From an uncultured Alphaproteobacteria bacterium (GTDB taxonomy: Bacteria > Pseudomonadota > Alphaproteobacteria > HIMB59 > GCA-002718135): a stretch of 64,000 nucleotides of DNA. The stretch covers positions 149,452 to 213,451 of the forward strand of contig CABYRH010000003.1 of assembly GCA_902521315.1 (NCBI GenBank), given 5' to 3'. Within the stretch, counting starts at the first letter, position 1. Each line of letters starts with the position of its first letter. The position numbers and the translations under genes were made by a program. Positions 28,548 to 37,098 of this stretch are shown here, one piece after another. A model generated the notes under the pieces. It was not told the origin of the DNA. It was given only the letters and a program-made list of their open reading frames with translations, and searched no databases.

Positions 28548-29479
28548 TAAAAATATTAATTACAGAATTTTTAAATAAAGAGGCTTTAAAAAATTTACAT
28601 CAAGATTTTAACATTACATACAGATCTGAATCTTGGTCAGATAAAGATTATTTAGAAAATGAAATACACAACTTTGATGGAATCATTGTAAGAAATAAAA
28701 CAAAACTAGATAAGTTTCTTTTAGAAAGGGCTCTTAAATTAAAATTTATAGGAAGACTTGGTGTCGGTCTTGATAATATAGATACTGAATATTGCAAAAA
28801 TAATAATATATTTGTCCAACCTGCAACAGGCATGAATGCTGATTCTGTTGCTGAGTACGTAATTAATTCATCACTAACGCTTTTAAAAAAAACTACAATT
28901 GTAAATGCACAAACTCAAAATGGAAAATGGCCAAGGACTACAATTAATACAATGGAAATGAGTGGTAAAACATTAGGACTTATAGGATTTGGAAATATAT
29001 CAAAAAAAGTTCTAAAGCTTGCTAACGCTTTTGATGTTTCTACAATTACATTTGATCCATATGTGTCTCTAGAAGAAACAAATTCACATAATGTCAGAAG
29101 GGTATCTTTTGAAGAAATTCTTAATTTTGCAGATATCATATCTATTCATGTTCCTCTTAATAATGAAACAAAATACATGTTTAATAATGAGTCATTTATT
29201 AAAATGAAAAAAAAACCAATAATTATTAATTCTTCAAGAGGAGGTGTAATAAACGAAACAGACTTACTTAATGCTTATTTTAATAATAATATTTCTGGTT
29301 TTGCTTTAGATGTTTTTGAAAGCGAGCCTGTTAATGAAAAATTTTTATCAAAGATAACAAATGAAATGAATTGTATTCTAACACCACATAATGCAGGAGT
29401 AACTGAACAATCTAATGAAAGGGTTAGTAAATTTATTATAAAAAAAACAAATGAATTTCTTCAGAATTTTATAAATTAA
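28544..29479 (+). CDS. D-isomer-specific 2-hydroxyacid dehydrogenase (PGDH/SlcC-like)
   Basis: GRLGVGLDNID, GLIGFGNISKKVLKLA, NSSRGGVINETDL, ALDVFESEP, LTPHNAGVTEQS. Confidence 0.9.
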   Translation: MIKILITEFLNKEALKNLHQDFNITYRSESWSDKDYLENEIHNFDGIIVRNKTKLDKFLLERALKLKFIGRLGVGLDNIDTEYCKNNNIFVQPATGMNADSVAEYVINSSLTLLKKTTIVNAQTQNGKWPRTTINTMEMSGKTLGLIGFGNISKKVLKLANAFDVSTITFDPYVSLEETNSHNVRRVSFEEILNFADIISIHVPLNNETKYMFNNESFIKMKKKPIIINSSRGGVINETDLLNAYFNNNISGFALDVFESEPVNEKFLSKITNEMNCILTPHNAGVTEQSNERVSKFIIKKTNEFLQNFIN

Positions 29480-30557
29480 ATTCACTCATTTTAATAACAC
29501 GATTTTCTTTTATCGATAGTTCTGCTGCTTGACCTATAGCAACGGACATTAAACCATCTTCGAGAGAAACATCAGGTAGTGTATTATTTTTAATAGCATC
29601 ATAAAATGCCAAATGTTCAAAATATGTTGATCCATGATGGTGTCCTGCCATTAATATTTTTTTATCAACTTCCATATCATCAGTTATTATAGTAGAACTA
29701 TTCCTCATTCCCATTTTTACTTGAGATATATTTTTACCGGAATCGTGAGATGGAACAAATGCTTCAATTTTCCCTTTGTCTCCAACAGCTACTACTTCTT
29801 CCTGGTATTCAGAATTTTCTGCAAACATACATAAATCTAATAATCCTCTAACACCACTTTGAAAATCAATTATTACGAATCCATTATCAATAATATCTGG
29901 TACCTTACCACTGTATTTTTCATCAAGATGATTCACATCTTGACTGCCGCTTGCAAAAACTTGTTTAACTTCACTTTGAGTTATAAATCTCATCAAATCA
30001 AAAAAATGACAACATTTTTCAACCATTGTACCACCAGTGTTTGAATCAAATCTATTCCAATTATCAACTTTTTTAAGAAATGGAAAACGATGTTCACGAA
30101 TAGACACCATTTTTAATTTACCTAAAGTTTTATTATGAACTCTTTCAATTAATTTTTTAACAGGTGGCATATATCTGTATTCCATGCCTACCCAAATCAC
30201 TTTTGAATAATCTTTTGAAATTAATTGAAATTTTTTACAATCATCAATGGTTGTGCAAAGTGGCTTTTCTATTAAAAGATGTTTATTGGTTTTCAAAATT
30301 TTTTCTAAAACTTCAATATGAGTAAAATTTGGAGTGGCAATTATATATGCATCTGCATCATCGTTATTTATTAATTCATCTAAGTTCTTATATGAGTTAA
30401 AATCATTCGTAATAAGCGAAGAAGATTGGTTTAATGAACCCTCGTTAGGATCACATATTGAAGTGACTTTAGCGTTATCTAATAAATTAACATTTTTAAT
30501 ATGTTCCTGACCCATAGTTCCTGCGCCAATGATTCCATATTTAATAAAGCTACTCAT
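29469..30557 (-). CDS. Gfo/Idh/MocA-family oxidoreductase
   Basis: YGIIGAGTMGQEH, IIATPNFTHIEVLEKILKTNKHLLIEKPLCTT. Confidence 0.92.
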   Translation of the reverse strand: MSSFIKYGIIGAGTMGQEHIKNVNLLDNAKVTSICDPNEGSLNQSSSLITNDFNSYKNLDELINNDDADAYIIATPNFTHIEVLEKILKTNKHLLIEKPLCTTIDDCKKFQLISKDYSKVIWVGMEYRYMPPVKKLIERVHNKTLGKLKMVSIREHRFPFLKKVDNWNRFDSNTGGTMVEKCCHFFDLMRFITQSEVKQVFASGSQDVNHLDEKYSGKVPDIIDNGFVIIDFQSGVRGLLDLCMFAENSEYQEEVVAVGDKGKIEAFVPSHDSGKNISQVKMGMRNSSTIITDDMEVDKKILMAGHHHGSTYFEHLAFYDAIKNNTLPDVSLEDGLMSVAIGQAAELSIKENRVIKMSEFNL

Positions 30558-31927
30558 ATTGTATATGTTGGTATTTGTAATTTAGTTCCTAAATTTTGTA
30601 TATCTTTAAAAATATTTCCGTAAGTAAATGCTAAATGATGTTCCAATCCACTTAAGAATATTTTTTTTATTTTTTTATTTGTATTTTTTCCTAAACTTAC
30701 TACTCCGGAAGTACCAGAGAAAGATTTTTTTCTCTTAATAATTTCCCCTCTTGCTATAAAAAATTTTAATTTGTTTTCAGATTTTGAAACTCTGAAGATA
30801 GTTATTTTACCTGGTTTTAAAGCAAAGTCATGAAGTAAGGGTTTTTTTCGATTTGAATGTACAGTTACATTAGCCTTATTTTTTTCCGCCATACTTATAG
30901 GTGCAAGTCCACAATGCCAGAATACTGCAGTGTTGTCTTTTATATCTAAATCAACAATATCTACCAGAAGTGAGGGCTTATTATTTAATTGATTTAAAAT
31001 ATTACAACTTAGGCTTCCAAGAACATCTGCTTCACATGCAGAACTTATTTTTTTTTCGTTCATCATCGCCATTGGAGCACACGAAGCACAACCATATTCA
31101 GTAAACATTTCTGGCCAACATCTCACTGCAAAAGCATCAAACTTTTCTTTTTTTTGAATTTTTTCCAGTCCATGAAATAATGAAATACTTTTTTCAACTT
31201 CAATTTGATTAAGATTTTTTAAATCTTTGAAATTTTTTTCAAAAATTTTTTTAGTATTTATAATTTCATTTTTCTTTATTTTACTAGAAATTTTAAATAA
31301 TTTTTTTAAACTAATTTTAGAAACATTTGTATGAAGTTTATTTTTTAATTCACTCTCTTTATAGTCACATGTATCAAAACCATCTGGTCTTTTACCAACT
31401 AAAGCTATTTTAGGATTTGAGAAGGTAATCTGTTTAAAATTCTTTTCAGAGTTTTCAATTTTTTTTAAATAGCTTTTATTTAAAGTGTCTTTACTATTTA
31501 TAAACTCAATAATTTTTTTGTTGAAGTATTTAATTTCTTTATCAAAGATAACAAAATCAGAATAAATTTTGTTTTTTATCAATGAATGTAATCCTAAATT
31601 AACTCCACAAAGAGAATTTAGTCTTAATCTGCCTCCAGTTCTTTTTTCTTTAAAAGATATAAAAAAAATTGGTTTTTTAAAATGTTTAGTGAATTTTTTA
31701 ATAAATTTTGAGTCAGTAAAAGTTGACTGAATAATTAAATATTTTTTACATTTTTTTTGCTTAAAAAAAGACAATGCTTCTTCACTAATTTCATCATTTG
31801 TAACTAATTTTTCAAAAAAAATAATGTTATTACTTAATTTGTTTAATCTTTTTTCTACTAAGTTTATTTTTTCGTTTGCAAAATTTACATCAAATGTTTC
31901 TCTACCAAGTTTAAGACAACCAATCAT
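30554..31927 (-). CDS. L-fucose/L-arabinose isomerase-like (FucI-related) sugar isomerase
   Basis: AVRCWPEMF..GCASCAPMAMMNEKKISSACEADVLGSLS...FWHCGLAP...GLEHHLAFTYGN. Confidence 0.78.
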   Translation of the reverse strand: MIGCLKLGRETFDVNFANEKINLVEKRLNKLSNNIIFFEKLVTNDEISEEALSFFKQKKCKKYLIIQSTFTDSKFIKKFTKHFKKPIFFISFKEKRTGGRLRLNSLCGVNLGLHSLIKNKIYSDFVIFDKEIKYFNKKIIEFINSKDTLNKSYLKKIENSEKNFKQITFSNPKIALVGKRPDGFDTCDYKESELKNKLHTNVSKISLKKLFKISSKIKKNEIINTKKIFEKNFKDLKNLNQIEVEKSISLFHGLEKIQKKEKFDAFAVRCWPEMFTEYGCASCAPMAMMNEKKISSACEADVLGSLSCNILNQLNNKPSLLVDIVDLDIKDNTAVFWHCGLAPISMAEKNKANVTVHSNRKKPLLHDFALKPGKITIFRVSKSENKLKFFIARGEIIKRKKSFSGTSGVVSLGKNTNKKIKKIFLSGLEHHLAFTYGNIFKDIQNLGTKLQIPTYTI

Positions 31928-32096
31928 TTAAAGCTTCCTATTACGAAAATATCTTCTTTTTTTTGTGATTACAACTTTACCAAGTAAAAAACAAAAAAAC
32001 ACAATATTTTTCCATTCTATAGTGCCTTTTATTATCAATTTCACTTGTATAAATTTTTACTATATGTTTATGTTTGAACATTAAATTGGAGGAATA

Positions 32097-33353
32097 ATGA
32101 TAAAATTAATTCTAAAAAAACTTTCAATTACTTTTATTGCAATCTCTTTTACTGTAATTTCTTCTGTAGCTTCTGCAGAAATAACAATAACTTGGCCGTC
32201 TATTTGGGTTGGAAAAGATTCAAAAACTACAGTTATTGGAGAACTAATAGATGAATTTAATGCAGCAAATGCAGGTTCAATAAAAGTAGTGGTTGAAGAA
32301 CAAACTGACTATGACATTTATGCTCAAAAACTAACTGCTCAGATAGCGACAGGTGAATTACCTGACATAATGACAGTTGGTGCTCAGCTTTTAGATGTTT
32401 TACATAGAAGTGGGAAAGCAATGGATCTTGCTCCTCATATAAATTCAGATCCACATTGGAATAATGTATATCCAGAAAATGCACTTCAATCTGCTATGAC
32501 TGATGGAGTTCTTTCAGCATTGCCATACGAACTTTTCGTAACTCCTGTTACTTATAATAAAAAAATATTAAAGGAAGCAGGTTATGATGAGTTCCCTGAC
32601 AATTATGATGATTTTTTCAAAATGTGTGAAGCAATTACTGCTAATGGTAAAGTTTGTACATCTCAAATGACTGGTAAAAATGGTTGGACATCAATGTTAT
32701 GGTATTCACAAGCATTAGCTTCTGCTGGTGGACCTGATATCTATGAAAAAGGTCTCGATCATCCAGCCTATGTCAAAGCTTTTGAAGTTATGGAAAAAAT
32801 GTATCAATATACAACTAGTGATGCCATTGGTGCAGATGCAGGTGTTTCAGGAGGTCATTTCCTAAATGAAAGAACTGCAGTATTTATGAATGGTCCATGG
32901 TTTATTGCACGATACACTTCTGACGGTATACCTGGTCTACATGAAAATATAGGTGTCGCTGCTGCTCCCATGTTAATGGGTGGTGAAGGCTCGCCTGGAG
33001 GTTATGTAGGTGGTAGACAATCATCATTAGCTGCAGGTAAACAATCTGACCCTGCAAAAGAAGAAGCAATAGTTAAGTTTTTAAAGTGGCTAACTATTCC
33101 TGAAAATGTTGCAAGGCTATCTTATAGTTCAGGTGCGATGTTCATTGTTAATGCTGATTTACCTAATGATATGGATAGACTGTTCATAGAAATGAAACAG
33201 GGAATAAGTGACGCTCCTTATGTTGCTCCTATCTTTCAAAACGGAATTGGCTCTTTAGCGGTAGCTAGTGAATTTCCACAAGCATTGTCTGCTTTAGCCT
33301 TAGGTGATGTTACACCTGAAGGTGCAGTAGAAATGTTACAAGACGCTGAATAA
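32097..33353 (+). CDS. sugar ABC transporter substrate-binding protein
   Basis: Signal peptide; family 1 solute-binding motifs; SD GGAGG. Confidence 0.9.
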   Translation: MIKLILKKLSITFIAISFTVISSVASAEITITWPSIWVGKDSKTTVIGELIDEFNAANAGSIKVVVEEQTDYDIYAQKLTAQIATGELPDIMTVGAQLLDVLHRSGKAMDLAPHINSDPHWNNVYPENALQSAMTDGVLSALPYELFVTPVTYNKKILKEAGYDEFPDNYDDFFKMCEAITANGKVCTSQMTGKNGWTSMLWYSQALASAGGPDIYEKGLDHPAYVKAFEVMEKMYQYTTSDAIGADAGVSGGHFLNERTAVFMNGPWFIARYTSDGIPGLHENIGVAAAPMLMGGEGSPGGYVGGRQSSLAAGKQSDPAKEEAIVKFLKWLTIPENVARLSYSSGAMFIVNADLPNDMDRLFIEMKQGISDAPYVAPIFQNGIGSLAVASEFPQALSALALGDVTPEGAVEMLQDAE

Positions 33354-33362
33354 TAACTTAAT

Positions 33363-33392
33363 AACTATGAGGTATTTTTATACCTCATAGTT
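33363..33392 (+). terminator. intergenic hairpin between SBP and permease genes
   Basis: AACTATGAGGTAT-tttt-ATACCTCATAGTT, 13-bp perfect stem. Confidence 0.78.
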
Positions 33393-33401
33393 TATTTAAC
33401 T

Positions 33402-34274
33402 ATGAAAATAAAAAAAGATGAGGTTGGCTGGTTATTATTATTTATTGCACCTACCTTAATTCTTTTTACACTTTTTTTTATTTTACCAATTTTATTTCTT
33501 TTAGCGAGTAGCTTTACAAATTGGGATGGTATTGATGCAGAATTTGTTGGGTTTGAAAACTATATTAAATTATTTAATAAAAAAAGCTTTGTAAGGGCAA
33601 TTACAAATAACCTATATTGGTGCATCACTGCAGCACTTATTACTGTTCCGTTAGGTCTTATCATAGCATTACTCTTATCTCATCGATCAAGGGGATGGAA
33701 AGTTTTTAGAACAGTCCTATTTGTGCCACAAGTTGTATCATCAGCAGCCATAGCGATGCTTTGGGCAGCTGTTTTTAATGCTGAATATGGACTATTAAAT
33801 TTTATTTTAGATAACATTGGTTTATCTGATTATAAAAACCATAATTGGTTAGGAAATGTAAGAACTGCAAATGCTGCATTAATTGGGTTTTCTTTGTGCT
33901 ACGTTGGTTATTTTATGGTTATCATGTTAGCAAAAACAGCAAGCATTTCAGAAGATTATTACGATGCCGCAAAAATAGATGGAGCAAGTCAAATTCAAAA
34001 AGATTTTTATATTACAGCTCCTTTAATTAAGAGCACATTTTTTCTTTGTATCATTTTAGCTGTAATCTTTAATTTAAGACAATTTGAATATGTTTATCTT
34101 ATGACTGCTGGCGGTCCAGCAAATAAAACTCAAGTACTTGTAGTTTATATTTGGAATGAGTTAACTGTTCAAAGACTTGGAAGAGGAAGTGCGGCAGGAG
34201 TAATAATGATTGCATTAGGTGCTATGTTACTTCTTTTACTTCGTAGAATATTAAAAAGTGAGACTTATAACTAA
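33402..34274 (+). CDS. sugar ABC transporter permease (MalF type)
   Basis: EDYYDAAKIDGASQIQKDFYITAPLIK EAA loop. Confidence 0.92.
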   Translation: MKIKKDEVGWLLLFIAPTLILFTLFFILPILFLLASSFTNWDGIDAEFVGFENYIKLFNKKSFVRAITNNLYWCITAALITVPLGLIIALLLSHRSRGWKVFRTVLFVPQVVSSAAIAMLWAAVFNAEYGLLNFILDNIGLSDYKNHNWLGNVRTANAALIGFSLCYVGYFMVIMLAKTASISEDYYDAAKIDGASQIQKDFYITAPLIKSTFFLCIILAVIFNLRQFEYVYLMTAGGPANKTQVLVVYIWNELTVQRLGRGSAAGVIMIALGAMLLLLLRRILKSETYN

Positions 34275-35112
34275 TATGACTAATGACAATTCTTTAAATT
34301 TTTATTCTATTTTTAAGTGGGTAATAATAATTTCTTTTGTTGTATATGCAGTATTCCCATTTCTTTGGTTGGTGCTTGCTTCTTTAAAAACAAATGCAGA
34401 GTTACTTGATAATCCATTCAAGTTACCAAAAGTTTTCCAATTTCAAAACTATTCAAATGCAATTCAAGAAGCAGGTTTAATTCAACTAATAATAAATTCT
34501 TTAGTGATTAGCACTTGCGCTACTTTTTTAAATATCCTTTTTGCGTCCATGTGTGCTTTTGCTATAGCCAGACATATTTTTTGGTGGAAAAATGTATTAT
34601 TTTTAATGATAACAGCTGGTATTTTAGTTCCTTTAAATGCATTAATTATCCCATATTATGCAATTATCAATTTTTTAAATCTTTATGACACAAGGTTTGG
34701 TCTAATATTAGTTTACTGTGCAGTTGGATTACCTGTATCTACGTTTATCTTAACAGAATTTTTTAAAGGAATTCCAAAAGAAATAGAAGAAGCATCATAT
34801 CTAGATGGTTGTAATTTTGTCGCTCGCTATTTTAGAATTATGTTGCCTTTAGCTCTACCTGGGTTAGCCACTGCAGGGACATTTCAGTTCATTTTATGTT
34901 GGAATGAATTTATCTACGCAATGCTTTTAACTTCTTCAACTGAAATAAGAACAATCCAGTTTGGTATAAGTTATTTTACTAATGAATTTTTCTCTGATTA
35001 TGTTGGAATGTTTGCAGCAGTCGTAGTTAGTATTTTGCCGAGTATTACGGTGTTTATACTTTTTCAAGAGAGAGTGATAACTGGTTTAACAGCTGGGTCA
35101 GTTAAGGGATAG
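34258..35112 (+). CDS. sugar ABC transporter permease (MalG type)
   Basis: KEIEEASYLDGCNFVARYFRIMLPLALPGLATA; VITGLTAGSVKG end. Confidence 0.92.
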   Translation: MRLITNMTNDNSLNFYSIFKWVIIISFVVYAVFPFLWLVLASLKTNAELLDNPFKLPKVFQFQNYSNAIQEAGLIQLIINSLVISTCATFLNILFASMCAFAIARHIFWWKNVLFLMITAGILVPLNALIIPYYAIINFLNLYDTRFGLILVYCAVGLPVSTFILTEFFKGIPKEIEEASYLDGCNFVARYFRIMLPLALPGLATAGTFQFILCWNEFIYAMLLTSSTEIRTIQFGISYFTNEFFSDYVGMFAAVVVSILPSITVFILFQERVITGLTAGSVKG

Positions 35113-35119
35113 ATATTTT

Positions 35120-36394
35120 TTGAAACATCCAAATATTATAAAGATTATTTGCCATGATATAGGAAGACACCTGGGTTGTTATGGAGTAAAATCTATCAAT
35201 TCAAACGCTATAGATACATTAGCAAAAAATGGTATCTTATTTAAAAACTCTTTTGCAACAAGCCCTGGTTGTAGTCCAAGTAGAGCTGCGATAGCTACTG
35301 GGATGTATCCTCACAATACAGGTGTATTGGGTTTAGCACATGCACATTTTGGTTGGAGTCTTGATAAAAAAATTAATCACATTGCAAAATATTTTTCAAA
35401 AAATGGTTACACCTCAATTCTTTTTGGATTACAGCATGTTACTTATCATGAGAAAACACTTGGTTTTAATAAAATTTTTCCAGAGAGACCAGCTGATCAA
35501 GTGCTAAGAAATATTACGAAGATTATTGATAATAAAATTTTTAAGAAACCTTTTTATGCTGAAGTTAATTTCTTTGAACCGCATCGTCCTTTTGATTATG
35601 GAGGTATTAAACCAGATAAATCTAAAGGTGTGTATATCCCAAAATATATACCAAAAAATATTTATAGCCGAAGAGAATTTGCAGAAATGCAAGGGGCAAT
35701 TAAAAAAATGGATAATACAGTTTTGAAAATAATAAATCTTCTGAAGAAAAAAAATCTTTATGAAAATACTATTATAGTTTTTACAACAGATCATGGGATC
35801 CCATTTCCCAGAGCTAAAGGAACTCTATATGATTCTGGCATTGAAACTTGTCTTATAATTTCTTATCCAAAATTAAATATAAAAAATAAAAAATTTACTG
35901 AATTAATTACTAATATTGACATTCTACCAACTCTTTTAGATTTTGCAAAAATTAAAATTCCAAAAGAAATACAAGGTAAAAGTTTTTATCCACTAATATT
36001 AAATAAAAAATATTCTGAGAATAATGAAATTTTTGCTGAAAAAACTTATCATGATATGTTTGATCCGATGCGGTGTATTCGAAATAAAAATTTCAAATTA
36101 ATTATAAATTTTGATTCTGATAAAATTATAAGAGTCCCAGGAGATATTATGATGGGCGATACATATAAAACTATGTTGGGGCAAATTATTAATATTCGAG
36201 AACGTTATGAATTATACGATATAAATAGAGATAAATTTGAAAAAAAAAATTTAGCTAATAATAAAAAATATAAAAGTATTAAGCGTGAACTTTTGAGAAA
36301 AATTGTAAGATGGATGAAAAAAACTAAAGACCCATTATTGAAAAAGCAAATACAATCACCTTTTTTTCTTGATACACTAAAGCAACTAAAATAG
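35120..36394 (+). CDS. sulfatase, N-sulfoglucosamine sulfohydrolase (SGSH)-like, Cys-type
   Basis: CSPSRAAIATGMYPHNTGVLGL (C-x-P-S-R), TDHGIPFPRAKGTLYDSG, DPMRCIRNKNFKLIINF; TTG start. Confidence 0.85.
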   Translation: MKHPNIIKIICHDIGRHLGCYGVKSINSNAIDTLAKNGILFKNSFATSPGCSPSRAAIATGMYPHNTGVLGLAHAHFGWSLDKKINHIAKYFSKNGYTSILFGLQHVTYHEKTLGFNKIFPERPADQVLRNITKIIDNKIFKKPFYAEVNFFEPHRPFDYGGIKPDKSKGVYIPKYIPKNIYSRREFAEMQGAIKKMDNTVLKIINLLKKKNLYENTIIVFTTDHGIPFPRAKGTLYDSGIETCLIISYPKLNIKNKKFTELITNIDILPTLLDFAKIKIPKEIQGKSFYPLILNKKYSENNEIFAEKTYHDMFDPMRCIRNKNFKLIINFDSDKIIRVPGDIMMGDTYKTMLGQIINIRERYELYDINRDKFEKKNLANNKKYKSIKRELLRKIVRWMKKTKDPLLKKQIQSPFFLDTLKQLK

Positions 36395-36405
36395 ACTTTT
36401 AAAAT

Positions 36406-37098
36406 ATGGAATCATTTTTAAATAAAAAAATATTTATAGAATCAAATGAATATACTTATAGAGTTGAACATTTAACACTTGAGGGTACATGTTCAACAGA
36501 TCATGGCCCAAGAAATGTTAAAATTAAAAATTTGTTAGTTGATAAATATCCAGTAACTAATCAACAATATTATTTTTTTTTAAAAAAAACTGGTTATCAG
36601 CCAAGAGATTCTCAAAGATTTTTAGAGCACAAACCAAATAAAAAATTATTCAACCTACCAGTTGTATTTGTTTCTCAAAATGATGCAATTGCATATGCTA
36701 AATGGGTAGGTGGACGACTTCCAACTGATGAAGAATGGCAATATATTGCGGCTGGCCCAAAATATCTAGACTGGCCATGGGGGAACAAGTTTAATCCTTT
36801 ATTATGTAATCACGATGGCAATAAGCTTGAACCCGTAAACACACATAGAAAAGGAGAAAGTTGGTGTGGTTGCGTAGATATGGCTGGAAATTGTTGGGAG
36901 TGGACTGCTGGTATTCATGATGATGGCAATCACCAATTTGCTTTGTTAAGAGGTGGAAGTTATTTCTATGCACATGATCATTGGCACGTTGGAGGAGGTG
37001 CGAGAAAAAATAATTATCATTGGAAATTACAAATATTAAATGAAGGAATGAACAGAGCCGCTACTCTAGGCTTTCGATGTGTCTATGATGAAAAATAA
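36406..37098 (+). CDS. FGE/SUMF1-family (formylglycine-generating enzyme superfamily) protein lacking the catalytic Cys pair
   Basis: VDKYPVTNQQYYFFLKKTGY, YAKWVGGRLPTDEEWQYIA, VDMAGNCWEWTAG, RGGSYFYAHDHWHVGGGAR, TLGFRC. Confidence 0.82.
   Translation: MESFLNKKIFIESNEYTYRVEHLTLEGTCSTDHGPRNVKIKNLLVDKYPVTNQQYYFFLKKTGYQPRDSQRFLEHKPNKKLFNLPVVFVSQNDAIAYAKWVGGRLPTDEEWQYIAAGPKYLDWPWGNKFNPLLCNHDGNKLEPVNTHRKGESWCGCVDMAGNCWEWTAGIHDDGNHQFALLRGGSYFYAHDHWHVGGGARKNNYHWKLQILNEGMNRAATLGFRCVYDEK

Noticed and set aside
36406-37098. Straightforward call as a functional formylglycine-generating enzyme
   Set aside because: The Cys pair expected in the active-site segment is missing (GGSYFYAHDHWH), so a standard FGE function is not supported.
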